Part shown: in pieces, positions 20,201-28,051 of the stretch | Position numbering within the stretch: the stretch's first letter is position 1 | Layout: the number at the start of each line of letters is the position of its first letter | NCBI RefSeq assembly: GCF_000701465.1 | Contig: NZ_JNIY01000003.1 | Location: 186,001-250,000, forward strand | Reading direction: 5' to 3' | Length of the DNA: 64,000 nt | Origin: Paraoerskovia marina DSM 21750 | GTDB taxonomy: Bacteria > Actinomycetota > Actinomycetes > Actinomycetales > Cellulomonadaceae | Made by a program: the position numbers and the translations under genes | Notes under the pieces: generated by a model | Seen by the model: the letters and a program-made list of their open reading frames with translations, nothing else | Told to the model about the DNA's origin: nothing | Databases searched by the model: none

Positions 20201-20238
20201 AGCGGGTCGGTGGGCAGGAGTCAGCCCACCGACCCGCT
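20201..20238 (+). terminator. Terminator after manD
   Basis: A 15-bp perfect stem, AGCGGGTCGGTGGGC (20201-20215) with GCCCACCGACCCGCT (20224-20238), and an 8-base loop, 21 bases after the manD stop. Confidence 0.85.
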
Positions 20239-20249
20239 CTCGCATGCCG

Positions 20250-20361
20250 GTCGAGCCTGTCGAGACGGGGTCTCGACGAGCTCGACCGGCGGGGGTCGAG
20301 CCTGTCGAGACGGGGTCTCGACGAACTCGACCGACGGGGGTCGAGCCTGTCGAGACCGGCG
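20250..20361. repeat. Intergenic repeat cluster B (45-bp period)
   Basis: GTCGAGCCTGTCGAGAC starts at 20250, 20295 and 20340 (exact 45-bp period), with the inverted version GTCTCGACGAGCTCGACC between copies. It fills the gap between the manD terminator and the 3' end of the desaturase gene, whose last codons abut the cluster. Confidence 0.9.
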
Positions 20362-21447
20362 TCAGCCGAGCGGACCGCGCAGAGCCCGCGCGGGCGCGCA
20401 GTCGAACGGGTCGCGTGCGCCGAGCCCGACGCGGTTGAGGTAGCGGATGACGATCACGTACGACTGCACGAGCGACGTCTCGGTGTAGGGGACACCGTTC
20501 TCGAGGCTGTGCTGGCGGACGAGCCGGCGTGCCGCGGCGAGGTGGGGTCGGGGCATCGAGGGGAAGAGGTGGTGCTCGATCTGGAGGTTGAGGCCGCCCA
20601 TCAGGACGTCCATGACCTTGCCTCCGCGAATGTTGCGGGAGGTGACGACCTGGCGGCGGAAGAAGTCGAGCGTCGTCTCGCGGCCGATGATCTCCATGCC
20701 CTTGTGGTTCGGGGCGAAGGACGCGCCCATGTAGACGCCGTAGACGGCGAGCTGCACGCCGAGGAACGCGGCGGCGATCCCGAGGGGGAGGAGCCAGACG
20801 ACGAGCGCGACGTAGATCGACAGCCGCAGCCCGATGGTCCACAGCTCGCTGGCGCGGTGGTTCTTGCGCCCGCCCTTGGGCATCGTGATCGCGCTGCGGA
20901 TGGACGTGATGTGCAGGTTGATGCCCTCGAGCGTCAGGAGCGGGAAGAACAGCCAGCCCTGGCGTCGGTGCAGGTGGCGGAGCCACGACTTCTCGTACTT
21001 CTGGGCGGACTCGGTGGTGAAGACGATCGCGTCCATGTCGATGTCTGGGTCCTTGCCGACCTTGTTGGGGTTGGCGTGGTGGCGGCTGTGCTTGTTCATC
21101 CACCACGTGTAGCTGATCCCGGCGACGCCGTTGGCGAGGATCCGTCCGAGCAGGTCGTTGCGCGGCCCTGAGGTGTAGACCTGACGGTGCGCGGCCTCGT
21201 GGGCGACGAACGAGAACTGGGTCAGCACGATGCCGAGGGCTCCCGCGATCAGCAGCTGGAACCACGAGGCGCCGAGGAGGACGAATCCGGCGATGCACCC
21301 GGCCAGGGCGATGCCGAGGACCGTGAGGAGCACCGCGTAGTACACGGGGGTGCGGGCGAGAAGCCCTGCGTCACGGACCTTCTTGGAGAGCTCGGTGTAG
21401 GTCGAGATGTGCGACGGCGCCGCCGCCGGGGCTGAGGTCGAGGGCAT
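20362..21447 (-). CDS. Fatty-acid desaturase (membrane acyl-lipid/acyl-CoA type)
   Basis: A 361-residue integral membrane di-iron desaturase. The three histidine boxes are HEAAH (83-87), HSRHH (120-124) and QIEHH (about 298-302); four membrane helices flank them. Length and box spacing fit the actinobacterial acyl-lipid/acyl-CoA desaturases (DesA3-like, linoleoyl-CoA desaturase-type annotation). It inserts a cis double bond into membrane acyl chains, adjusting fluidity. A perfect 16-bp dyad (CCTACG-GGAC-CGTAGG) lies 73-88 bp upstream of the ATG; the same dyad occurs before the acyl-CoA ligase at 51194. The redox partner is not adjacent. Confidence 0.93.
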   Translation of the reverse strand: MPSTSAPAAAPSHISTYTELSKKVRDAGLLARTPVYYAVLLTVLGIALAGCIAGFVLLGASWFQLLIAGALGIVLTQFSFVAHEAAHRQVYTSGPRNDLLGRILANGVAGISYTWWMNKHSRHHANPNKVGKDPDIDMDAIVFTTESAQKYEKSWLRHLHRRQGWLFFPLLTLEGINLHITSIRSAITMPKGGRKNHRASELWTIGLRLSIYVALVVWLLPLGIAAAFLGVQLAVYGVYMGASFAPNHKGMEIIGRETTLDFFRRQVVTSRNIRGGKVMDVLMGGLNLQIEHHLFPSMPRPHLAAARRLVRQHSLENGVPYTETSLVQSYVIVIRYLNRVGLGARDPFDCAPARALRGPLG

Positions 21448-21519
21448 GGGGTCCTCTGGTCGGTGCCGACTTCCCAGCCGTGGTGGTGAGCAGGTGCTCG
21501 ATCATCCGGATAAATGCAC

Positions 21520-21535
21520 CCTACGGGACCGTAGG
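21520..21535. promoter_or_regulatory. CCTACG-N4-CGTAGG dyad upstream of the desaturase
   Basis: CCTACGGGACCGTAGG is a 16-bp dyad with a two-base centre, 73 bp upstream of the desaturase start. The same six-base arms with the same four-base spacing are found at 51208-51223 before the acyl-CoA ligase. It is most likely the site of a TetR-type lipid regulator encoded elsewhere. Confidence 0.65.
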
Positions 21536-21588
21536 TTAGATGTCAGCACCCTCGCAGAACCTCCACATTCGTGTGGGGCGCGCGGGAT

Positions 21589-22032
21589 CTATCCGGCCGC
21601 GGCGACCGATCGCGCGGCGCTCGTCACCGGAAATCGGGCCCAGACGTGCTTCGCGAACGGTGTGGTGTAGAAGCCCACGTCCTCGGCGAGCCGACGGGCG
21701 AGGAGCAGCCCGAAGCCGCCCTGTCCGGCGGGCCGTGGTCCGGCGACGACGGGGTGCGCGTCGACCGCGCGGTCGATGACCTCGAGCAGGTATTCGTTCT
21801 CGTTCGACATCAGCCGGACGATCGCCGGGGTCGAGCCGTGACGCAGCGCGTTCGTGGCCAGCTCGTTGGCGACGAGGACGAGGTGGTCGATCGACTCGGA
21901 GGTGCAGCAGCCCGCCAGCGCGCGGTGGAGTCCTCGTCGTAGACGACCGAGGTCCTCGACCCGGCTGATCGTCCACGAGCGTTCGGTCCGGAAGCCGTCG
22001 GGTGCCGGCCCTGTGTGAATCGCTTCGCCCAC
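21589..22032 (-). CDS. RsbW-like ATP-binding protein (anti-sigma/HATPase_c_2)
   Basis: A histidine-kinase-type ATPase domain protein of about 147 residues. The N-box is LVLVANELATNALRHG, the G-box GQGGFGLLLARRLAEDVGF. Stand-alone proteins of this kind act as serine kinases and anti-sigma factors (RsbW/SpoIIAB type) in partner-switching. GTG 22032 is chosen because GGAGG lies seven bases upstream; longer starts (ATG 22056, GTG 22071) lack a spaced ribosome site. No sigma factor or antagonist is adjacent; the RsbU-type phosphatase at 46420-48612 is the nearest candidate partner, but this is only a possibility. Confidence 0.82.
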   Translation of the reverse strand: MGEAIHTGPAPDGFRTERSWTISRVEDLGRLRRGLHRALAGCCTSESIDHLVLVANELATNALRHGSTPAIVRLMSNENEYLLEVIDRAVDAHPVVAGPRPAGQGGFGLLLARRLAEDVGFYTTPFAKHVWARFPVTSAARSVAAAG

Positions 22033-22154
22033 GCTGCCACCTCCACGAGCTGTCATCTCCGCGGACAGCACGACCTGGGGTCCGGGGTGGGGACGAGAGG
22101 GGGTGCTGTGCCGCCCCTGGTTGTTGCGGCTTCATCATCATGCATCACGTCCAC

Positions 22155-22994
22155 CTACCCCGCAGGTCGACCCGCGCGTTCCACGAGACCCTTCGCAAGA
22201 TCTGCAGAATCAAGGTCGCCGGCTCGGACCCGCTCGACGATCGTGCGGCGCACGATCCGGTCGGTCAGGCCCGGGAGGTGGCGGGCGAGGGCGATCTCGA
22301 GGCGCCCTCGCGTCGTCGTGGGTACGTCGCGGGGCGCCCTGCGTGCGGTGGCGGCGCGCAGGATCGCGGCGACGACGCCCTCGACCGGCTCGAACCGCGA
22401 GACCCCCTGCAGGGACAGGCCCGCGTCCTTCGTCGTGGAGTGGATCGGCGAGGCGACCATCGACGGGTAGACGACGCTCACTCCGACGTGGCTGCCGATC
22501 TCGAGACGGAGCGTGTCGGCGTATGCGACGACGGCCCGCTTGGAGACGCCGTACGCCGCCGCGAGGGGCAGAGGCATGACGGCCATCCGGGAGGAGACGA
22601 AGACGACCCGCCCTCGCGCCGCCACGAGGTGGGGGACGGCTGCGGCGCTCGCTCGCCACGACGCGAGGAGGTTGACCTCGATCTGGCGGCGGACCTCGTC
22701 CGACGGCGGGAGCTCGGCCGGGGCGGGGCCACCCACGCCGGCGTTGTTGATCAGGAGGTCGAGGCCGCCCAGCCTCTCGACGGCGGCCTCGACGCCGGCG
22801 ACGGTGCTCTCGTCGTCGGTGAGGTCGCACGCCAGGACGGGGGCGTCGGCCGCGTCGACACCGCGGAGGTCGAGGCCGACGACGCGTGCCCCGGCGGCGA
22901 GCAGGTCCTCGCGGAGCCGGGTGCCGAACGTGCCGGCACCCCCGGTGACGATCACACGCATGCCGCGAAGCTCGCGGTGGGCGGGGCGGGGCAT
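22155..22994 (-). CDS. Short-chain dehydrogenase/reductase
   Basis: A 279-residue classical SDR. The cofactor motif is VIVTGGAGTFGTRL, the NNAG motif LLINNAGVGG, the catalytic Ser and Tyr-x3-Lys are in VFVSSRMAV and AYGVSKRAVV. The Asp after beta-2 (GLDLRG) suggests NAD preference. Start ATG 22994 overlaps the stop of the upstream FMO (TGATG) and has GAGG upstream, whereas 22961 would begin exactly at the Rossmann strand. It is coupled to the flavin monooxygenase, so both probably act on one substrate, for example a ketone/alcohol pair. Confidence 0.9.
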   Translation of the reverse strand: MPRPAHRELRGMRVIVTGGAGTFGTRLREDLLAAGARVVGLDLRGVDAADAPVLACDLTDDESTVAGVEAAVERLGGLDLLINNAGVGGPAPAELPPSDEVRRQIEVNLLASWRASAAAVPHLVAARGRVVFVSSRMAVMPLPLAAAYGVSKRAVVAYADTLRLEIGSHVGVSVVYPSMVASPIHSTTKDAGLSLQGVSRFEPVEGVVAAILRAATARRAPRDVPTTTRGRLEIALARHLPGLTDRIVRRTIVERVRAGDLDSADLAKGLVERAGRPAG

Positions 22995-24388
22995 CAGGGG
23001 ACCTCGATCGGCTCGGTGGTGTGCGTCGGCCCGGAGGCGGCGACGGGGGACGTGAACGCGACTCCGTCGCCGGTGGCGGCCCGGCGGGCGCCGTCCGCGA
23101 GCTCGCGGTCCATGAGGGCGACGTACGCGTCGAAGTCGACGCGCATCGCGGGGCGGCGCTCGCCCCAGCGCGCGCGGGCGGCGCGCAGGTCCGCACCGCA
23201 GGACGCACGCTGGACGCCCTCCTCGGGCAGTGCGTACTCCCCGGCGACGTGGGCCGCGATCAGCCGACCCTGCGCCTCGACCACGGGCAGCGCGGCCCCC
23301 GTGGACTGCATCAGCCCGACGAAGTAGAGGCCAGGCGCGGTCAGGTGGAACACGCGCCGGTAGAGCGGCATCCGGTCCGCGCCCGGGGCGAGGAGCGCCG
23401 GGTCGAGGAACGGGATGTCGACGCGGTACCCGGTGGCCCAGACGATCAGGTCGATCCGCTCGCGGCGGCCGTCGGTGAACACCACCTCGTCGCCGTCGAA
23501 GCGTTCGATCGCGGGGCGGACGGCGATCTCGCCGTGGGCGATGCGGGGGTACAGCGCGTCGGAGAGTGTCGGGTGGTCCTGCAGGAACCCGTGCTCGGGG
23601 GCGGGCAGGCCGTGGCTCTCGGGCCGGCCTGCGGCGAGCGCGATCATGCGCTCGCTGATCCGCTGGCGCGCACGCCACGGCAGCTTGGTCGCGAGCGCCC
23701 CGTTGAGGGTGTCGGCCGGCCTGCCGAAGATCTGCTTGGGCACCACCCAGACGCCGCGCCGGATCGAGAGGACGGTCTGCTCGGCGGCGTAGGAGGCGTC
23801 GACGGCGATGTCCATGGCGGAGTTGCCGGCGCCGACGACGAGGACGCGTCGCCCTCGCAGCTGTGCGGGCGACCGGTAGTGGTGGGCGTGCATCTGGTCG
23901 CCGTCGAACCGTCCGGGGTACCCGGGGTCGGGCAGGCGCGGGTGGGCGTTGTGCCCGTTGGCGACGACGACCGCGTCGTAGCGTTCGGTCGTCTCGCCCC
24001 GGGGCCCGACGGCGGTGACGTGCCAGCCGGTGTCGTCGCGGCGGACGTCCCGGACCTCGTGCTCGAACCGGACGAGCTCCGTGATGCCGTACGTGTCGGC
24101 GTAGTCCTTCAGGTACCCGGCGACGACGTCGTGGCGCGGGAAGTGCGGCCAGTCGGTCGGCATCGGGTGGTCGGCGAACTCGGTGCGGGTGCGGGAGGTG
24201 TTCAGGTGCAGGGTCTCGTACGCCGAGGAGTTCGGGGCGCCGAGGTTCCAGAGCCCGCCGGGCAGAGACCCGGCGTCGTAGCCGACGGCGTCGATCCCGC
24301 GTTCCCGCAGGGACTTGAGCGTCGTCAGGCCCGACGGGCCGGCGCCGATGACGGCGACGCGGGCTGCGGCATCGTTGCCGGGGTGCAT
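22994..24388 (-). CDS. Flavin-containing monooxygenase (class B FMO/BVMO-like)
   Basis: A 464-residue flavoprotein monooxygenase. The FAD motif is VAVIGAGPSGL at the N-terminus; the FMO fingerprint F-x-G-x3-H-x3-Y is present as FDGDQMHAHHY; the NADPH motif is VLVVGAGNSAMDIA; WATGYRVDIPFLD is the C-terminal FAD-proximal motif. Enzymes of this class oxygenate soft nucleophiles (N, S) or insert oxygen in ketones (Baeyer-Villiger), and the F-x-G-x3-H-x3-(Y/F) form leans to FMO. It heads the FMO-SDR operon, with the TetR gene downstream of the promoter on the same strand and an AT-rich promoter at 24395-24424. The substrate is unknown. Confidence 0.9.
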   Translation of the reverse strand: MHPGNDAAARVAVIGAGPSGLTTLKSLRERGIDAVGYDAGSLPGGLWNLGAPNSSAYETLHLNTSRTRTEFADHPMPTDWPHFPRHDVVAGYLKDYADTYGITELVRFEHEVRDVRRDDTGWHVTAVGPRGETTERYDAVVVANGHNAHPRLPDPGYPGRFDGDQMHAHHYRSPAQLRGRRVLVVGAGNSAMDIAVDASYAAEQTVLSIRRGVWVVPKQIFGRPADTLNGALATKLPWRARQRISERMIALAAGRPESHGLPAPEHGFLQDHPTLSDALYPRIAHGEIAVRPAIERFDGDEVVFTDGRRERIDLIVWATGYRVDIPFLDPALLAPGADRMPLYRRVFHLTAPGLYFVGLMQSTGAALPVVEAQGRLIAAHVAGEYALPEEGVQRASCGADLRAARARWGERRPAMRVDFDAYVALMDRELADGARRAATGDGVAFTSPVAASGPTHTTEPIEVP

Positions 24389-24425
24389 GCGGGCTCCATT
24401 TATTGAACGAACGATCTAATTAGCG

Positions 24426-25091
24426 TCAGTCTGCAACAGGCGGGTACATCGAGTCCAGCCACCGGTGCAGGTAGGCGCGCAGATCACCGCGGGCCCGTGC
24501 CGCGTCGGCCGCGGTCTCGAGCTCGACGACGTGCCCGTGGACCGCCCACACGAGCGACCGGACCGCCACGTGCGGCGTCGGCTCCACGAGCAGGCCTGCG
24601 GCGTCGGCGCGTGCGAGCAGGTCCTCCACCCGCGAGTACAACGGGTGGGCGTAGGCGTGGCTGAGGTTGCTCAGCTCGCGCGGGGCGAGCCAGCGCCGCA
24701 GCCACAGCGACGTGGTCTCGGGGTGCTCCTCGAGGAAGTCGGTGAACGTGTCGGCGATGTCGTGCATCGCCCGGCGCAGGGCGGGCCCGCCCTCGTCGAG
24801 GGCCGCGACGGCGGGGTCGAACGCCGTGAGGAGCGCGGCGGTCTCGGCGTCGAAGATCCGGGCGAAGCATGCGTCGTAGAGGTCGACCTTGCGTCCCGTG
24901 TGGTGGTGCACGGTGGCCACGTTGACACCCGCCGCCCGGGCGACGTCGCGCATCCCGACCGCGTCGAACCCGCGCGCCGCGAAGAGCTCGGTCGCGCAGG
25001 CCAGCACGATCTCGCGCGTGTCGCGCTGGTCCGCGCGTCGGGGGCGGCCCGGGCCGCGTGGTGGGCCGGCGGTACCGTTCTCGTCGATCAT
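24426..25091 (-). CDS. TetR-family regulator near the FMO/SDR and MFS genes
   Basis: A 221-residue TetR-type regulator. A basic, Pro/Gly-rich tail (GPPRGPGRPRRADQRD) precedes the helix-turn-helix (EIVLACATELFAARGF, then GMRDVARAAGVNVATVHHHTGRKVDLY); a C-terminal ligand domain of 140 residues follows. ATG 25091 was chosen as the first start with plausible sequence after the divergent operator. It faces the MFS transporter across 46 bp that contain a 20-bp dyad, and its 3' end is 37 bp from the FMO start, so it probably controls both the exporter or importer and the monooxygenase operon. Confidence 0.88.
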   Translation of the reverse strand: MIDENGTAGPPRGPGRPRRADQRDTREIVLACATELFAARGFDAVGMRDVARAAGVNVATVHHHTGRKVDLYDACFARIFDAETAALLTAFDPAVAALDEGGPALRRAMHDIADTFTDFLEEHPETTSLWLRRWLAPRELSNLSHAYAHPLYSRVEDLLARADAAGLLVEPTPHVAVRSLVWAVHGHVVELETAADAARARGDLRAYLHRWLDSMYPPVAD

Positions 25092-25107
25092 CCGGCTAGC
25101 ATGCCGT

Positions 25108-25127
25108 ATTCGATCAGCTGTTTGAAT
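25108..25127. promoter_or_regulatory. Dyad operator between TetR and MFS transporter
   Basis: ATTC-GAT-CAGCTG-TTT-GAAT: 8 of 10 base pairs symmetric, centred between 25117 and 25118. It fills the middle of the 46-bp divergent promoter region and ends 10 bp before the transporter ATG, so it overlaps that gene's ribosome site. Confidence 0.6.
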
Positions 25128-25137
25128 CAGGAGAGAC

Positions 25138-26499
25138 ATGGTCACCGTCGACCGACCCACCGGCACGCGTCTGCCGACGCCCGCGCTGACCGCCTTCGCC
25201 AGCGGTTCTGTCGGGATGGGGATCTGGGTGACCGTCCCCGGCCTCCTCCTGCTCGTCTACCTCACGGACGTCCTTGCCGTCACCCCCTGGCTCGCGGGCC
25301 TCGTCGTCCTCCTGCCCAAGGTTCTCGACGTCGTCCTGCACCCCTGGGTGGGCCACGTCTCCGACGTGCAGCTGCGACGCGACGGGCACCGTCGCCGGCT
25401 CCTCCGCCTCGGCCTCCTCCTCGCCGTCGGGATGGTGCTGCTCTTCGCCGTGCCCTCGGGCGTCACCGGTGCCGCCGCCGCCGTGTGGGTCGCGATCGCC
25501 TTCGTCGTCGCCAACCTGGCGTTCGCCGCCTACCAGGTGCCCTACCTCGCCACGCCCTCGGACCTCAGCGTCGGCTACCACGAGCGCACCCGCCTCATGT
25601 CGTTCCGGATGGTCGTCCTGACCGTCGGGATCCTCGTCTCCGGCCTCCTCGCCCCGATGATCTCGCGCAGCGCCGACGGCACGCACACCACCTACTTCCT
25701 GATGGCGCTCGTGCTCGCCGTCGCCATGTTCGTCACGATGGTCGTCGGGATCCGCGGGGTCCGGATGCTCACCGCCGCCGCCCCGCCCCACATCGACGAG
25801 ACCGAGGGCGGGCACGACACCCGGCCGCTGCTTGACCGGATGCGGGAGGCGCTCGCGGACCCGCACTTCCGCCCCCTCGTCCTGGCCTACCTGGGGATGT
25901 CGACGACGTCGCACCTGACCCTCGCGGCCGTGCCGTACTACGCGAAGTACGAGCTCGACGCCGCAGGGCTGGCCACCGTCCTGGTCGCCGCCTTCGTCGC
26001 ACCCGCGCTCGTCACGACGCCGGTGTGGCTGGCGGCCTCGCGCCGCTGGGGCAAGCAGCGGTGCCTCCTGGCCGCCCAGAGCACCTTCGTCGTCGGGTCG
26101 CTCGTCCTGACGATCGGCGCCGGCGCCGGCGTCCCCGTGCTGGTGGCGACCGTCGCCGTGCTCGGCACCTGCTTCGCCGCCATGCAGCTCTTCCCGTTCT
26201 CGATGGTGCCGGACGTCGTCCGGTCGCACGGGGAGCTCGGAGCGCGCAAGGCCGGGACGTACACCGGCGTCTGGACGGCCACCGAGGCGTTCGGTGCGGC
26301 GCTCGGGCCGTACCTCTTCGCGACCTGCCTCGCGCTCGGCGGGTTCGTCGCGACGACGGGCGGTGAGGCCGTGATCCAGCCCGGGGCCGCGGTCGACGCG
26401 GTCCGCCTCGGGATGGGGCTGGTCCCCGCGGTCGTGATGATCCTCGTCGTCCTCGTGCAGCGCACCTACCGTCTCGACGCCGCCGCCCGGCTCGCGTAG
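25138..26499 (+). CDS. MFS transporter (GPH-like) linked to TetR/FMO/SDR
   Basis: A 453-residue, 12-helix transporter with the MFS_2/GPH layout (GMGIWVTVPGLLLLVYLTDVL, WVGHVSDVQLRRDGHRR, RKAGTYTGVWTATEAFG). It lacks the [11 protein letters not shown] signature of the sugar-transporting GPH proteins at 13860 and 17482, so the substrate is probably not a glucuronide. An AGGAGAG ribosome site lies directly before ATG 25138. It is divergent from a TetR with a dyad operator between, and close to the FMO-SDR operon; uptake or export of the compound oxidised by the FMO is the simplest reading (inference). Confidence 0.85.
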   Translation: MVTVDRPTGTRLPTPALTAFASGSVGMGIWVTVPGLLLLVYLTDVLAVTPWLAGLVVLLPKVLDVVLHPWVGHVSDVQLRRDGHRRRLLRLGLLLAVGMVLLFAVPSGVTGAAAAVWVAIAFVVANLAFAAYQVPYLATPSDLSVGYHERTRLMSFRMVVLTVGILVSGLLAPMISRSADGTHTTYFLMALVLAVAMFVTMVVGIRGVRMLTAAAPPHIDETEGGHDTRPLLDRMREALADPHFRPLVLAYLGMSTTSHLTLAAVPYYAKYELDAAGLATVLVAAFVAPALVTTPVWLAASRRWGKQRCLLAAQSTFVVGSLVLTIGAGAGVPVLVATVAVLGTCFAAMQLFPFSMVPDVVRSHGELGARKAGTYTGVWTATEAFGAALGPYLFATCLALGGFVATTGGEAVIQPGAAVDAVRLGMGLVPAVVMILVVLVQRTYRLDAAARLA

Positions 26500-26551
26500 G
26501 TATGGGCTTCCACCTCTGGCGCGCCCCGGGGAGGCGGCGCTACGGTCAGGT

Positions 26552-27064
26552 ATGGCCCTTCAGGAGATCATCGAGACACGAGTGGTCGACGCCCCGCACG
26601 AGGCCGTGTGGGACGTGCTGACCGACATCCGCAACGCGGCGACGACGCTCCGGGGCGTCGAGAACATCGAGCTCGTCGACGGAGACGAGTACGAGGTCGG
26701 GCTCCGGTGGCGCGAGACCCGCAAGGTGTTCGGCATGCGCGCGACGGAGGAGATGTGGGTCGCGAGCGTCGACCCCCAGAGCTCCACGCGCGTCGACGCC
26801 GACAACGGGGGAGTGCACTACTCCACCCGGTTCGACCTCACCCCCATCGGCGACAAGACGCGCATCGTCGTGCGGTTCAGCAGTGCGGGGCCGGTGAGCC
26901 CGAGCGCCGTCCAGCGCGCGACGACGGCGGTCTTCGGCCGACTCGGCGAGCGGATGACCCGGTCGATGCTGCGGTCGGACCTCGCCGACATCGAGAAGGT
27001 CGCGTCCGGGACCGCCAACGAGATGGCGATCACGGACGGCACCGCCTCGGGCCGTACGGCCTAG
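26552..27064 (+). CDS. SRPBCC-family protein
   Basis: A 170-residue START/Bet v1-like (SRPBCC) protein. It begins LQEIIETRVVDAPHEAVWDVLTDI, has WRETRKVFGMRATEEMWVASVD in the middle of the sheet and a long C-terminal helix (GERMTRSMLRSDLADIEKVAS). The family covers polyketide-cyclase-like and lipid-binding proteins; nothing in the sequence fixes the ligand. It converges with endonuclease IV, overlapping it by four bases. Confidence 0.85.
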   Translation: MALQEIIETRVVDAPHEAVWDVLTDIRNAATTLRGVENIELVDGDEYEVGLRWRETRKVFGMRATEEMWVASVDPQSSTRVDADNGGVHYSTRFDLTPIGDKTRIVVRFSSAGPVSPSAVQRATTAVFGRLGERMTRSMLRSDLADIEKVASGTANEMAITDGTASGRTA

Positions 27065-27846
27065 TTCGAGCCCACCTGCGACCGCAGCCACGCGATGTCG
27101 TCGGCGGCGGTCGCGGTCTCGCAGATCACCGGGGCGCCGGCCGCCTCGACCGCTGCGGCGAGATCAGCGGGCGGGATCGTGCCCTCCACGAGCGAGGTGT
27201 GCCGGTCCTGGCCCGAGTCGAACGCACCGTGGCTGCCGTTGGCGTGCACGAGGTCGATCCGGCCCGTGATCGCCCGGACCTGCTCCACCGCGTCCGGCAG
27301 GACGAGTCCGCCGGCGTGCGCGTGGCAGGTGTCGAGCGTGAAGCCGACCTCGACGTCGTTGCCCGCGGACTGCACGGCCGCCCACAGCTGTTCGATCCGG
27401 TCCAGACGACGGGCCATCGAGTGCTCGCCCCCGGCGGTGTTCTCGATCAGCACGGGCACGTCGGTCGTCAGCGACTCGATCGCCTTGCGCCAGTTGTCGA
27501 AGCCCTTGGCCGGGTCGTCCTTGGCCGTGACGTGCCCGCCGTGCACGACGACGCCCGCGGCCCCGATCTGCGCCGCCCCGTCCATGATCTTCTGCAGCAG
27601 CTTGCGGCTCGGGATCCGGATCCGGTTGTTGGGGGACGCGACGTTGATCACGTACGGGGCGTGGACGACGAGCGTGAGGTCCGCGGCGCGGGCCGCCTCG
27701 GCGAGCGCCTCCGGTCCGCCGTCGTAGGTCCACTCCGGGCCCGTCCAGGACTGGGGGTCGCTGAGGAAGACCTGGGCGACGTCGGCCCCGAGGTCGGCGG
27801 CCTGGGTGATCGCGTGCTGCTGTTCGACATGGGCTCCGATGCGCAT
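27061..27846 (-). CDS. nfo: Deoxyribonuclease IV (endonuclease IV-like AP endonuclease)
   Basis: A 261-residue TIM-barrel apurinic/apyrimidinic endonuclease. It starts MRIGAHVEQQHAITQAADLGADVAQVFLSDPQSW and contains the trinuclear zinc ligands in VVHAPYVINVASPN, VVHGGHVTAKDD, VLIENTAGGEHSM, FTLDTCHAHAGG, LVHANGSHG, FDSGQDRHTSLVEG and VICET. It incises DNA 5' of abasic sites in base-excision repair. Length is slightly below E. coli Nfo (285), as in other actinobacterial forms. It is divergent from ppc. Confidence 0.92.
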   Translation of the reverse strand: MRIGAHVEQQHAITQAADLGADVAQVFLSDPQSWTGPEWTYDGGPEALAEAARAADLTLVVHAPYVINVASPNNRIRIPSRKLLQKIMDGAAQIGAAGVVVHGGHVTAKDDPAKGFDNWRKAIESLTTDVPVLIENTAGGEHSMARRLDRIEQLWAAVQSAGNDVEVGFTLDTCHAHAGGLVLPDAVEQVRAITGRIDLVHANGSHGAFDSGQDRHTSLVEGTIPPADLAAAVEAAGAPVICETATAADDIAWLRSQVGSN

Positions 27847-28051
27847 GGGTCGAGACTATGCCGTCCGGGGCCACGGCCACCGCGCGGGCAGGTTGACGCC
27901 GCCTGGTTCGTCGCCGTCGCCGCGATGGTCGGTCATCTCACACGTCATCTCGTCAGAAACCGGGCGATACCGGGGAAGCCCACCGTGTGACACTCGGTCA
28001 GCCTGCGGACGAGGTCACCTGTCGGTCAAGGATTGATTTACCCTCTTGACC

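Noticed and set aside
21589-22032. Anti-sigma factor with adjacent sigma or antagonist genes
   Set aside because: Neighbours are a desaturase and an SDR; no sigma factor or STAS-domain antagonist could be found nearby, so no local partner-switching module is claimed.
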